From NCBI GenBank assembly GCA_038257015.1, contig JBBSJS010000007.1:1-31193 (forward strand): 31,193 nt of DNA, written 5' to 3'. The position numbers were made by a program, and so were the translations under genes. Positions 1-8,709 of this stretch are shown here, one piece after another; the stretch's first letter is position 1, and each line of letters starts with the position of its first letter. The notes below the pieces were generated by a model. It saw only the letters and a program-made list of their open reading frames with translations. It was not told the origin of the DNA and searched no databases. The DNA comes from UBA920 sp038257015. Lineage in GTDB: Bacteria; Patescibacteriota; Doudnabacteria; UBA920.

Positions 1-834
1 GAAGTTTAGAGTATTACTACCTGGGTTAGAAATAGCACTGAAGTAAGTTGTAGAACCAGCATCATTAGTGATTCTAACTTCAGATACTCCATCGTATGGA
101 GTACCGCTACTTGCTAGTGATACGGTTAGAGCAGTGATGGAATCACTACCGGTGTTAGTTTGCAAAGTGAATGATCCCCCGTCACGAATGCCTGAACCTG
201 GCGCAACTGTAGCAGTCGTAGCGTCTGTGCCTGTTGCAATGGTAGTTTGCGGGATTACATAATCTACTGTCCATTCAATCTCGTCAATCTGAGCTGAGTT
301 ACGGACACCACCACCGCCCGCAGCGCCAGTTACTGTAACACGAATTTCTACATTATTAGCATTCGTAATAGCAGAGGCGTTGAAGTTACCACTAACAACT
401 TGTCCTGTCGTAGATGTGATACTTACTGCTGATGCAAGGTTTTGTACGAGAGTCCCATTTTCAAATAGATCTACAGTCGCTGTTGGATTACCGCTATTAC
501 TTCCTTTACGCATGAGCACAGAAATTGTTTGAGTTCCGGTTAAAGCACCAGAAGGGTTTTCCATTGACCACCTGGAAACTGGACTAGAGTTTTGGTTTAC
601 AACTCCTGCCCAAGTATTATTGTTGCCACCTACGGCATTTGCCGGAGTTGTGAAGGTACCTGTAATGTGAGCGTCTGCCCATTTACTTTCTGTCACAGCT
701 TGAGCAACATTTGAGTTGTCTTCTGTAAAGTTAAAAACCCCCGCCAAGACTATAACAAAAACCAACACCAAAACCCTGCTCATAAAAGCAAGGTTTTGGA
801 ATTTTTTATTTGGTTGGTTTTTTATTTTAGTCAT
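1..834 (-). CDS. Secreted surface protein, C-terminus cut off by window edge
   Basis: The reading frame is open from an ATG at 834 to the left edge (278 codons, no stop), so the C-terminus is missing. The N-terminus has lysines followed by a hydrophobic stretch at about residues 18-36 (SRVLVLVFVIVLAGVF), consistent with a signal peptide or anchor. The rest is rich in Gly, Thr, Ser, Asn and Val with alternating beta-strand character, for example around TVDLFENGTLVQNLASAV and IDEIEWTVDYV. This suits an extracellular beta-sandwich domain. No enzyme motif was recognised. It lies 48 nt downstream of the DUF2341/LamG gene on the same strand, so it is probably the last visible member of the operon starting at 8417. 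Function unknown; an adhesin-like or envelope role is inference from context. Confidence 0.75.
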   Translation of the reverse strand, partial: MTKIKNQPNKKFQNLAFMSRVLVLVFVIVLAGVFNFTEDNSNVAQAVTESKWADAHITGTFTTPANAVGGNNNTWAGVVNQNSSPVSRWSMENPSGALTGTQTISVLMRKGSNSGNPTATVDLFENGTLVQNLASAVSITSTTGQVVSGNFNASAITNANNVEIRVTVTGAAGGGGVRNSAQIDEIEWTVDYVIPQTTIATGTDATTATVAPGSGIRDGGSFTLQTNTGSDSITALTVSLASSGTPYDGVSEVRITNDAGSTTYFSAISNPGSNTLNF

Positions 835-882
835 CGATATCAATGGATCTCTATTTTGTTATAAGAGGATTAGATTTTAGGA

Positions 883-3800
883 CTATGGTGAACCTGCACC
901 AGGACCACCGCCTGGGCCACCGCCACCAGAGGATCCGCCACTACCACCGGAACCGCCGCCAGTTGTAGATCCGCATGAACCACCTGATGTACCAGGTGCA
1001 GCGATAATTACATTTGCATAAGAATAGCCAAAACCTGAATCTCTAATTTCTACAGTAGCTAATGCACCGTTTTTAATACTCGCTTCTAGTATAGCGCCGC
1101 TTCCATCTCCCTCGACACAAACTAGAGGTACTTCGGTATAGCCAGAACCAGCTTCTGCAATGTCTACACTAGAAATGTAGTCAAAGAAGAGATTGGCAGT
1201 TGCTGTTGCTTGGGTATTACCACCGTTGTTGCCGCCTGCACCGCCGCCACCAACAGCACCGCCACCGCCTGCACCGCCGCCGCCAACAGCACCGCCAGTG
1301 TTTCCTCTACTAATAAATCTCCAACATGAGCCATTGTTACCATGGTCAAACATTCGTTCATTAATTTGAGGATCGGTGCTTCCTGCACAGCCAGCATCTC
1401 TCACGGCCACATAGGACATTGTCGGCACTCCACCTCGGAAGTCGGAGAGCCATTGACTGCCAGGGGTACCAGAGTATAACAATACCGGAGAACCGCTTTG
1501 ACCAGTTGCGGTAAGTTGGCCGCGGAAAGTAAATATTCTGTTAGCAGCGAAATTAACTTTGGTATTAGGAGTATTTACTACAAAGTTATGAAATGAAGTG
1601 TCGGAGCTACCGCCGATAGTTACATTGCGATTACCATCTGTCGGTGGATCAATAATCACAGTCGAACCATTACGGTTAAATGTTCCATTGTTAATGAAGT
1701 CTCCTTTAACAGTTAGGTTAGCATTTAATGGAGCAGTCAAGGTTGCGTTGTTTGTAAGGTCTCCCTTAACGGTTAGATTAGCATTTGACGGAGCTGTGAG
1801 TGTTCCAGCAGAGATTGTAAGGTTTTTTACAGTGGTTTCACCTGGCATTGTGAAGATATTACCAACACGGTTGAAAATCACATTATTGTAAATGCCATTT
1901 GCAATGGTTGTTGTACCAGCATCGGTTGGAGCAAAGACAATGGTGCTATTGTCATTTATGAATTCTCCAGCATTAGACAATGGAAGAGTAGTACCTGTAA
2001 AGGTCATAGTACGAGTACCATTTTCATCAAAGACTTGATTGGAATCGATAATGAGTTCAGTAATTTTGATGTCAGAATTTAATACTAAGTTTGTATTTTT
2101 GCTTTCTTCTACCCCAAATGAATTCATTTCATTGTTCATTGTGCGTACTGTCGCACGAATCCAATCCGGTGATCTTGCAATACTGGAGACACGAACCTCA
2201 TCAATAACGCCATCAAAAGCTTGACCCACACCATTTCGGTAACCAAAAGTAATTGGAGAGCTTGGAGTAAGCTTACCAGAAGCAGCAGAATAACCACCAT
2301 ATCCTCCATTCTTGTAAGCACTGTAACCAGGCTCTGAGGACGACCCTTCTCTAACAAATGCCATATGATTCCATTGCCCCGTATTAAAATTGCTCAACCC
2401 CAGATTTCCGCCACCTAATTGACCATCATTAGTCCAAAAACTAGCGCTACCATCGCTATATAAGTCCATTAACATATAATCATTAGCCTCAACAATTATA
2501 CTATGATGACCATTTAAAACGCGAGGCTTAACCCAGGCTTCCCAAGTAAATGTCTCAGAAGTAGACATCTCAGTAGTGGTGATGTCACTAATCCCGTCGT
2601 AGTTTAAAGCTGAACCAACTTTACCAGATGTAGTTTTTGAACTTGTATTTTGACCGTTTACCGCATCAGCGTTGCCAGTTGAATTGGTTACAGTAGAGCT
2701 TCCTGAATTGTTATTCATATGGAAAACGCCTTCATAAAATTCATCCCAAACCGCGCTGGGATCTTCATAGCTACTTGCACTTGAGTTACCATAATAGATC
2801 CAGAAGTAGCTAGAATTATTGTTAGCTATATATGGAATTTTAACCCAGATCAACGAGGTTCCACCTGGATTCCATTTCTCAATCTCATAGCTTAATAAGG
2901 TCACATTGTTTGTGTCTACAAACCTAAGGTCTTCTCCATTACTTCTTATCTTGGCGTACTCTATATTACTGGTATTCAAGGTCACCAATATCGGAAAGTC
3001 GTATAGCGGTGCAGAGGAAGCTGAGTTTAATAAATTAATTTTTTTACGGTATGACCAGTCAGAGTTACACACAGATGCATTAACATCACACCATGGCTCA
3101 CCACTGGAAAGTGATGCAACTTGAATCACGCCCAAATCTTGTTTGCTGGCAGTGTTGTCTGTAACACTTTGTTCATCTGTTCCACTAGCAAATAATAAGG
3201 TTCCAGAACCTTTGTTTACTGTGGCCCCGCTACTAATAATTAAGTTGCCACGCATACTTAAAGTACTGCTTGGCAAGGTATAAGTACCACTGCCTCCTAA
3301 TGTAAGGTTATTAAACATCAGAGCAGCTACGTTGGCAGTAGAGCCTGTATATACAACTCGTGAAGTATCGGGATAAACAGTACCCGCCTTCACCAAAGGC
3401 GTTCCTGTTCCTGAAAGAGTATATACTTTGCTTCCCATATTTAAGGTTTGATAAGCAGCAACTGTTAAAACCCCAGATACATTAACTGCTCCCACGCCAG
3501 TAGCTGTAAGAGCAGCTGACCCACTTCCATTACCAAAAGTTAAGTTTATAAAATTCCAAGTGCTACTGCCTCCAAAATTACCTGAACCATGAACTAAGAA
3601 AGTTCCCGCTGATGCATTGATTTGGCCATTACCAGCCGCTGTCACACCACCATCGGATATGGTCACGTTATTTTCCGGAGCGAAAGTAACTCCATTTGGC
3701 AAAAAGAGACTTCTACCAGAGGCTATTGTTAACACCCCACCATTGCTGGTAAAGCCGATATTAGAAGCACTGCAACCTGTACCTGTGTCGTTATCACAAC

Positions 3801-4848
3801 CAGCAAAAGTAGCATTTGTGAAATTACCAGTATGTTTATTTTCTAGTCGAACTTGGTTTCTTACTACAGAGATGCCACTACAACTTGGAGATCCCCCGCA
3901 CAAGGAACCATATCGCAGCACCGTCGTTCCAAATACTGATCCGCCATCAACCCATATTGTCACGATGTCGCCATTTGACATACCACTTGTGCTAAAAGAA
4001 TAAGCACCAGTTCCCGCAGTTGTTGTGGTTGTTGTAGAAGTCCCTCCATTAATGGACATACGTAAAGTTGTAGGTGTTGCATCTGGAGTTGCTCCATTGT
4101 CTAAATACAATTCGCCAGTGATATTGTCAGTAGGAGGGCTGTACGAAGGACCCGACACCCACAATTGAATGAAGTTACACTGATAGGTTCCACTTCCCCA
4201 TTCCGCGCTAACATAAACCTCGATAGGAAAAGCATAACTCCCTATTGGAGTATTTGAGTCAACAAACATAGTCAAAGCATGCCCATTATAAGCGGTTGGC
4301 TGCTGAACAACAGAAAAGTATGAGCCAAGGCCTCCAGGTATTCCAACATTAGCGTCTGCAGAGCCCTGCCCTTGAAATGGGTAATCAAAGGCTGGATTAA
4401 CCACGTAACCATTATTACCACCCATAAAGTAAACTATCTCGGATGAACCTGTTGTACAGTTAGGGGGTACGCCATAATTATTAAAGGTTAGAAAATCTGA
4501 TTCACTTAAGCCTAAAAATGTTGCTGTTATTAAACTTGAAGCAGGGTTAAACGCAGTAAATTTACCCATGCCAACTTGATATACACTAGCTTCGTTACTG
4601 GAAGTCCATGCTACAGCATCTGTAACATCGTACTCTGGATCTGGGCCTGCACCATCAGGGTCATAGACAGCTACCATCTGCCAAGTTTGACCGATCTGGG
4701 TTTGACCACCACCACCAGAAATTCTAAAGGTTGCGTCAGCACTGGCTTCGTTTACATCAAACTGTCCTGTTGCGTTAGCAAACAAAACCATTCCACCCAA
4801 GAAGAGGAAGGCTGAGAGCAGTTTAATTGTTAGTAATTTGTTTTTCAT
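883..4848 (-). CDS. Large secreted DUF2341/LamG-domain surface protein
   Basis: I place the start at the ATG at 4848 (1321 aa), not the in-frame ATG at 4932. The later start puts a normal signal peptide (MKNKLLTIKLL, then a hydrophobic run ending near FANA) at the N-terminus and removes the overlap with the upstream gene. Seen in the protein: beta-rich repeats; a DUF2341 domain at about residues 596-710 (WSYRKKINL, WIYYGNSS, VWDEFYEGVFHMN); and a LamG/concanavalin-A-like domain at about 760-885 (FTWEAWVKP, GQWNHMAFVREG, FDGVIDEVRVSSIARSPDW). After these come a 20-residue tandem repeat and a Gly-rich tail. DUF2341-LamG pairs are typical of binding modules on surface proteins. No sortase motif or C-terminal membrane anchor is visible, so how it is retained is unclear. 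It lies 67 nt downstream of the Peptidase_G2-like gene. Confidence 0.85.
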   Translation of the reverse strand: MKNKLLTIKLLSAFLFLGGMVLFANATGQFDVNEASADATFRISGGGGQTQIGQTWQMVAVYDPDGAGPDPEYDVTDAVAWTSSNEASVYQVGMGKFTAFNPASSLITATFLGLSESDFLTFNNYGVPPNCTTGSSEIVYFMGGNNGYVVNPAFDYPFQGQGSADANVGIPGGLGSYFSVVQQPTAYNGHALTMFVDSNTPIGSYAFPIEVYVSAEWGSGTYQCNFIQLWVSGPSYSPPTDNITGELYLDNGATPDATPTTLRMSINGGTSTTTTTTAGTGAYSFSTSGMSNGDIVTIWVDGGSVFGTTVLRYGSLCGGSPSCSGISVVRNQVRLENKHTGNFTNATFAGCDNDTGTGCSASNIGFTSNGGVLTIASGRSLFLPNGVTFAPENNVTISDGGVTAAGNGQINASAGTFLVHGSGNFGGSSTWNFINLTFGNGSGSAALTATGVGAVNVSGVLTVAAYQTLNMGSKVYTLSGTGTPLVKAGTVYPDTSRVVYTGSTANVAALMFNNLTLGGSGTYTLPSSTLSMRGNLIISSGATVNKGSGTLLFASGTDEQSVTDNTASKQDLGVIQVASLSSGEPWCDVNASVCNSDWSYRKKINLLNSASSAPLYDFPILVTLNTSNIEYAKIRSNGEDLRFVDTNNVTLLSYEIEKWNPGGTSLIWVKIPYIANNNSSYFWIYYGNSSASSYEDPSAVWDEFYEGVFHMNNNSGSSTVTNSTGNADAVNGQNTSSKTTSGKVGSALNYDGISDITTTEMSTSETFTWEAWVKPRVLNGHHSIIVEANDYMLMDLYSDGSASFWTNDGQLGGGNLGLSNFNTGQWNHMAFVREGSSSEPGYSAYKNGGYGGYSAASGKLTPSSPITFGYRNGVGQAFDGVIDEVRVSSIARSPDWIRATVRTMNNEMNSFGVEESKNTNLVLNSDIKITELIIDSNQVFDENGTRTMTFTGTTLPLSNAGEFINDNSTIVFAPTDAGTTTIANGIYNNVIFNRVGNIFTMPGETTVKNLTISAGTLTAPSNANLTVKGDLTNNATLTAPLNANLTVKGDFINNGTFNRNGSTVIIDPPTDGNRNVTIGGSSDTSFHNFVVNTPNTKVNFAANRIFTFRGQLTATGQSGSPVLLYSGTPGSQWLSDFRGGVPTMSYVAVRDAGCAGSTDPQINERMFDHGNNGSCWRFISRGNTGGAVGGGGAGGGGAVGGGGAGGNNGGNTQATATANLFFDYISSVDIAEAGSGYTEVPLVCVEGDGSGAILEASIKNGALATVEIRDSGFGYSYANVIIAAPGTSGGSCGSTTGGGSGGSGGSSGGGGPGGGPGAGSP
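1235..1300 (-). repeat. 33-bp tandem repeat encoding Gly-rich linker
   Basis: Two near-identical 33-bp units beginning CCTGCACCGCCGCC on the plus strand encode alternating GGGGAGG / GGAVGGGG blocks in the DUF2341/LamG protein. The GC-rich repeat stands out from its AT-rich surroundings and is a likely slippage site that changes linker length. Confidence 0.8.
1681..1800 (-). repeat. 60-bp direct tandem repeat within surface protein gene
   Basis: Two copies with an exact 60-bp period encode the related 20-residue units LTAPSNANLTVKGDLTNNAT and LTAPLNANLTVKGDFINNGT. This is a recent internal duplication in the beta-helix-like part of the protein. Confidence 0.85.
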
Positions 4849-4915
4849 TGTTTTTTGTTTTAGTTGCTTATTAGTTTTTTTGTTTTTAAAAAAATTGGTT
4901 TGTCGGGTTTGGATT

Positions 4916-7900
4916 TTAGCTACCATCGCCACCTCCTGCGTCTGAAACAGTTTCCGTTTCTTCTTGCACTGGATTATCTTCTGGAGGACTTTCTTCTACT
5001 TCTTCAATTATATTTTCATCATTGCCATTACCAGAGCTTTCTATTTCAATTGACGAACTACTATTATCGACAACAAGTACTACTTCACCAAAAGTTTCAT
5101 ATCCAGATTGTTTTGCAAAAGCTGTATAGTGAACTACCGATGAAACAGTTTCTCCATTTAAGCTAAAAGCCTTAATCACAAAGCCAGTGTAACGATTTTT
5201 GTTATCTTTTTTAAATTCAATAATTTGTGCAACTACAGGAAATTCAGATTCAGCAGTCAATTGAATAACTGGTTTTCCAGTGCCCAAGTGGTTGCTGAAT
5301 TCAATTTCAGCCGTGCCATCTTCTAAAGTTGCGATAGAGCCTGCAAAAGTGTCGTCCTTAATTACCAACACGCCACTAATAAATGCATCGCCACGTGCGT
5401 TGATACTGAATACAGCATTGTCGTCAGCTTTTACTTCTAACACTAAGTCCTGAGCACTAACAGGTTCAGTATTAATATTCACAGTACCGTTATTTTTTAC
5501 AAGCAGTCTATCAGTACCATTTTGTTGTAAGTGCAAAATATCACCGGAGCCTTGTTGGTCGATAATATATGCTGCAGCAGTTTCAGTTGAAGCCACTAAA
5601 GTTGTGCTAGCAGTGTTGCGTTGCAACATTACATTACCATCAGCATCAACCATGATTGTCGGGTCGTAGAAGAATGGCTGTACGAACACCATAACTTTTC
5701 CAGAACCATTATCAGAAGCTATAGCCTGTCCCAAAACTACGCCAGGTCTTGTCGCTTTCATAGCTTTACCAGCTTCGGTTGCTGAAGAAGTTAAGTAGTC
5801 ACCGGCTTGTACGTTACCATTCTCAGAGGTTACTTTCACCAACACACGCCCCTTTAGTGCGACCGGTTGAGGGTTTTGTCCTCCAGCATTTCGGACCGCT
5901 TTACCAAAAGTTTGATATGGTGAAGTTGAGACCACGCCCAGTAAACGATTGTCGTAAGAACCAACTGATTTTTTCAAAATTGCAATTGTGTGTGTTGAAG
6001 TAGATCCAGTTTCTTGGCCGGTAAAGGCGCTGAAATCTTTTTCGTTGTATGTAAAAGTGTTGTCGCCGATAGAAACCACATCAGCTGCTTCAATCCCAAC
6101 TTCGGTTTCATACCATTCCGCTATGTCACCTGGGGCCGCTGAACAAGCAACAACATCGCGTTGCGTATTAGTAGCAGCATCAACATCTGCTCCGCTATGG
6201 CACAAGCCATTAGTGGTAGCAGTTGCATTTAGGTTTAAATTCACGATACCAGCTGATGAAACTGAGAACCTTGTAGAGCCTGCCACCTGCAAGTTTAAGA
6301 AGTCTCCAGAAAAGCTTCCTGAATTATTACCAAAGTTCATAATTAGGCCATCACCAGAGAAGCTAGATGTTTCATGATAGAAACTAACTAAGTCGGCACT
6401 GGTCAAGGTATTAGAATAAGCACGGATAGCGTTACCAACAGTAGCATTGGACCCATTGTTTAAGTAAGCAAAGACGGCCGCTGGTTGACTAACCGCACCA
6501 GCTTGACCACTGCTTTCTGCTTGAATACCAAATGTTTTTCCATAGGTTGCGATACCAGTATTGATACCGTTATTGTTTGTGCCAGAGTAGGCTTGAACTT
6601 CAAGTCCACGAACTACTTGCCCAGAAGAAAGTGATGTGGAATCGGTCATGCGAATAAATTGTCCGACATGGGTTCCAGCAGTACCACCATTAACTGTGTT
6701 TAGTAAACGATTACCGAACTGGAAACCAGAAGCTGTACCATTGGTTAGAACCACATCTTGCAAAACCCCAGCCACCGCAGAAGCTCCACTTGTGGTTACA
6801 GTACCGCTACCAACTTTGAAGCGACTGGTACCATTGACTTGGAAGTCAGCGAAGTTACCAGTAAAAGAACCACTGCCATTGGCCATGTTCATCAACAGAC
6901 CATTTCCAGTAAAAGCAGAAGTTGATTGATTAAGATTTAGCAAAGTTCCAGAAGTTGCAGATGTAGAACCAAGGGTAAAAGCAGTTTGGTTGGTTAAGCT
7001 GTTCCAGTTCCATGTTTGATTGAAGTTATCATTATCGATTGTGTTAGTAGCTGTAGCGTCGGTAAGTTGGGACAGTGAACTAGCACAAGCACCCCATGAT
7101 GGAACTGTTCCATTGGAAGTTAGACAAGTCCCAGTACCACCAATAGCTAGCTTGGATAATGTGTTAGCTGCAGAAGCGTAGAGCGTATCACCTTGAGTGT
7201 AAGTACTCTGACCAGTACCACCATAGTCATCGCCAACTGCTGTTCCTTGCCATGTACCAGTAGTAACGACACCAGTGTTGGCTGTAACAACTAATCCATT
7301 AAATCCAGTTGCGCCAGTGATTGCTCCAGCTAATCCTAAAGTAGTGAAACTACCGCCAGCAGTACAAGCAAAACCGCCGGTTGCGTTAGTTACAGTACAA
7401 CCCGTAGAAGCGCTACCTCCGCCTAGTAAAATATTTCCTGTTGAAGTTGCGCCAAGACTTAATGTTCCAGCTCCTTTTGCATCAAGAGTTAAATTTTCGT
7501 TTGCTGCTGAAGAGATTGCTGCGAGTGCAACTCCACCACCAGAAGCAGCTGAAGTAACTTTCAAACCAGTCACTGCAGAAGCCACTGAAGTGTCTACTTG
7601 TAAAGCATAATCTGTGCCAGCCTTGGCAACTGTTAAAGCAGTCGTAGAACTGTTGGTTGTGTTAACTGGACCATCTCCAGAAACACTGTTCGCTACAAAT
7701 GCAAACGCCGATGCAACAAGTTGTTTGCGCGGAGACATTTCTCCATCGTAACCACTTCCTGAATCGAAGTTCACTGTTAAGTATAAGTTCCCGCCACTAA
7801 AATCTACAGCTGCTAAAGAATTACATGAACCAAGCTTGGCGTTAAAGACACCGTTAGTCACCTGAAGTTCTTCGCAAGCGCCTGAGCCTTGATCATAGGT

Positions 7901-8182
7901 TTCAGTCCAGAGTAAAGTCCCGGCAGTTGCGGCATCGTACAACTTAAATTGGAAAGTGTATTGACCATCAACCACATTGGTACCGTTACTATTTACAGTA
8001 AGTTTTCCTTGGAAATTCAATTGCTTACTGATTGCTGCATTGGCAATTTCCACATTTAAAGGAATGCTACCACTTGCAATAAAAGTTGCGCTGAAAATCA
8101 AAAACCCTACAAGAGCATTTCTTGCAGTTAAACTGTTGATTAAATACTTAAGCTTAATTATAATTTTGATTTTCATTTTCAT
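4916..8182 (-). CDS. Secreted beta-repeat surface protein with tail-fibre-like and Peptidase_G2-like domains
   Basis: The start is taken at the ATG at 8182 (1088 aa). The frame stays open upstream to 8356, but that extension overlaps the HTH gene and places a non-signal sequence first. From 8182 there is a Lys/Ile-rich start and a hydrophobic signal segment (ALVGFLIFSATFIASGSI) ending near ANAA. Residues about 35-150 form a small beta domain (LNFQGKLTV, FQFKLYD) common in surface proteins. Residues about 310-367 look phage tail-fibre-like (GTWQGTAVGDDYGGTGQSTY, QGDTLYASAANTLSKL). Residues about 680-840 resemble the Peptidase_G2 C-terminal autoprocessing domain (GDIAEWYET, LLGVVSTSP, PVALKGRVLVKV, GKVMVFVQPFF). 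The tail is Glu/Pro-rich. A self-cleaving or trimerising fibre on the cell surface is inference; the catalytic residues were not verified. Confidence 0.8.
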   Translation of the reverse strand: MKMKIKIIIKLKYLINSLTARNALVGFLIFSATFIASGSIPLNVEIANAAISKQLNFQGKLTVNSNGTNVVDGQYTFQFKLYDAATAGTLLWTETYDQGSGACEELQVTNGVFNAKLGSCNSLAAVDFSGGNLYLTVNFDSGSGYDGEMSPRKQLVASAFAFVANSVSGDGPVNTTNSSTTALTVAKAGTDYALQVDTSVASAVTGLKVTSAASGGGVALAAISSAANENLTLDAKGAGTLSLGATSTGNILLGGGSASTGCTVTNATGGFACTAGGSFTTLGLAGAITGATGFNGLVVTANTGVVTTGTWQGTAVGDDYGGTGQSTYTQGDTLYASAANTLSKLAIGGTGTCLTSNGTVPSWGACASSLSQLTDATATNTIDNDNFNQTWNWNSLTNQTAFTLGSTSATSGTLLNLNQSTSAFTGNGLLMNMANGSGSFTGNFADFQVNGTSRFKVGSGTVTTSGASAVAGVLQDVVLTNGTASGFQFGNRLLNTVNGGTAGTHVGQFIRMTDSTSLSSGQVVRGLEVQAYSGTNNNGINTGIATYGKTFGIQAESSGQAGAVSQPAAVFAYLNNGSNATVGNAIRAYSNTLTSADLVSFYHETSSFSGDGLIMNFGNNSGSFSGDFLNLQVAGSTRFSVSSAGIVNLNLNATATTNGLCHSGADVDAATNTQRDVVACSAAPGDIAEWYETEVGIEAADVVSIGDNTFTYNEKDFSAFTGQETGSTSTHTIAILKKSVGSYDNRLLGVVSTSPYQTFGKAVRNAGGQNPQPVALKGRVLVKVTSENGNVQAGDYLTSSATEAGKAMKATRPGVVLGQAIASDNGSGKVMVFVQPFFYDPTIMVDADGNVMLQRNTASTTLVASTETAAAYIIDQQGSGDILHLQQNGTDRLLVKNNGTVNINTEPVSAQDLVLEVKADDNAVFSINARGDAFISGVLVIKDDTFAGSIATLEDGTAEIEFSNHLGTGKPVIQLTAESEFPVVAQIIEFKKDNKNRYTGFVIKAFSLNGETVSSVVHYTAFAKQSGYETFGEVVLVVDNSSSSIEIESSGNGNDENIIEEVEESPPEDNPVQEETETVSDAGGGDGS

Positions 8183-8213
8183 TTTTATATTTAGACGCAA
8201 TAAAAACACCAGC

Positions 8214-8417
8214 CTATGCAGTGGCAAATGGTGTTGAAACTTGGCAAAGCTCCCAGATAAGGTGCTTTGGATAACGACGGTCTCGGCGAGAGCCAATACG
8301 AACAGCTTGAATCTTCCCTTCTTTTTCCCAGTTACGAAGAGTGTTCGGATGAACATTAATAAGCTTTGAAGCTTCTTTAATGGTCAACAATTCCGAAAAA
8401 TCGGTATTTGTATTCAT
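8214..8417 (-). CDS. Small MerR/excisionase-type helix-turn-helix protein
   Basis: A 67-residue protein with an HTH_17-type DNA-binding fold over residues 9-55. The run LLTIKEASKLINVHPNTLRN is the HTH and WEKEGKIQAVRIG is the following wing typical of excisionase/MerR-type domains. No effector domain follows, so it binds DNA only. It is the first gene after a strong promoter (8615-8643) and lies 31 nt upstream of the long surface protein gene, probably co-transcribed. It may regulate the surface operon and perhaps itself. An inverted repeat between promoter and gene (8568-8599) is a candidate operator, but the pairing is inference. There is no Shine-Dalgarno before the ATG. Confidence 0.8.
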   Translation of the reverse strand: MNTNTDFSELLTIKEASKLINVHPNTLRNWEKEGKIQAVRIGSRRDRRYPKHLIWELCQVSTPFATA

Positions 8418-8567
8418 TTTTATTTGATTTTAATTTTTGTTTTAGCTTTTTATTTTAAAAAGCTTATGATTTAAGCCATAATCGCTAATATCTGTGCTAA
8501 TTTTGGCACTTCTACTGCTTTTGTTTGGACTTAAATTGTATTTTTTGTTTCGACTTTGTTGTGTAGA

Positions 8568-8599
8568 TTTGTTAAGTTATAGTATTTTTACTTAACAAA
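8568..8599. promoter_or_regulatory. Inverted repeat downstream of promoter, candidate operator
   Basis: TTTGTTAAGT (8568-8577) and ACTTAACAAA (8590-8599) form a perfect 10-bp inverted repeat with a 12-bp spacer. It starts about 10 nt downstream of the predicted start site of the surface operon. It could bind a dimeric regulator or fold as an RNA hairpin in the leader. A related pair of half-sites lies in the leader of the gene at 14748. Confidence 0.5.
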
Positions 8600-8614
8600 A
8601 CTTACTTCTTTATC

Positions 8615-8643
8615 AGTATAGCAGAATTTAACTTAAAAGTCAA
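8615..8643 (-). promoter_or_regulatory. Sigma70-type promoter of HTH/surface-protein operon
   Basis: On the minus strand: -35 TTGACT (8638-8643), 17-bp spacer, -10 TATACT (8615-8620). Predicted start is near 8608, giving a leader of about 190 nt before the HTH gene. The spacer contains TTAACTTAA, related to the downstream inverted repeat. Confidence 0.65.
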
Positions 8644-8680
8644 TAAAAAAACGGCACAAGTTTGAGGCTTGAGCCGTTTA
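8644..8680 (-). terminator. Rho-independent terminator of the M11-like gene
   Basis: On the minus strand the stem AAACGGC...GCCGTTT, with an inner CAAG/CTTG pairing, is followed by a T-run. It lies 30-65 nt beyond the stop at 8710 and abuts the -35 of the next operon. Confidence 0.8.
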
Positions 8681-8709
8681 AAGGAAAGATGCACACACAG
8701 AATCAACAA

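Noticed and set aside
4849..4932. Upstream in-frame start for the DUF2341/LamG gene
   Set aside because: It overlaps the preceding stop and adds a Lys/Gln-rich segment in front of a normal signal peptide. The ATG at 4848 is better.
8183..8356. Upstream in-frame start for the Peptidase_G2-like gene
   Set aside because: The extension overlaps the HTH gene and would bury the signal peptide about 75 residues into the protein.
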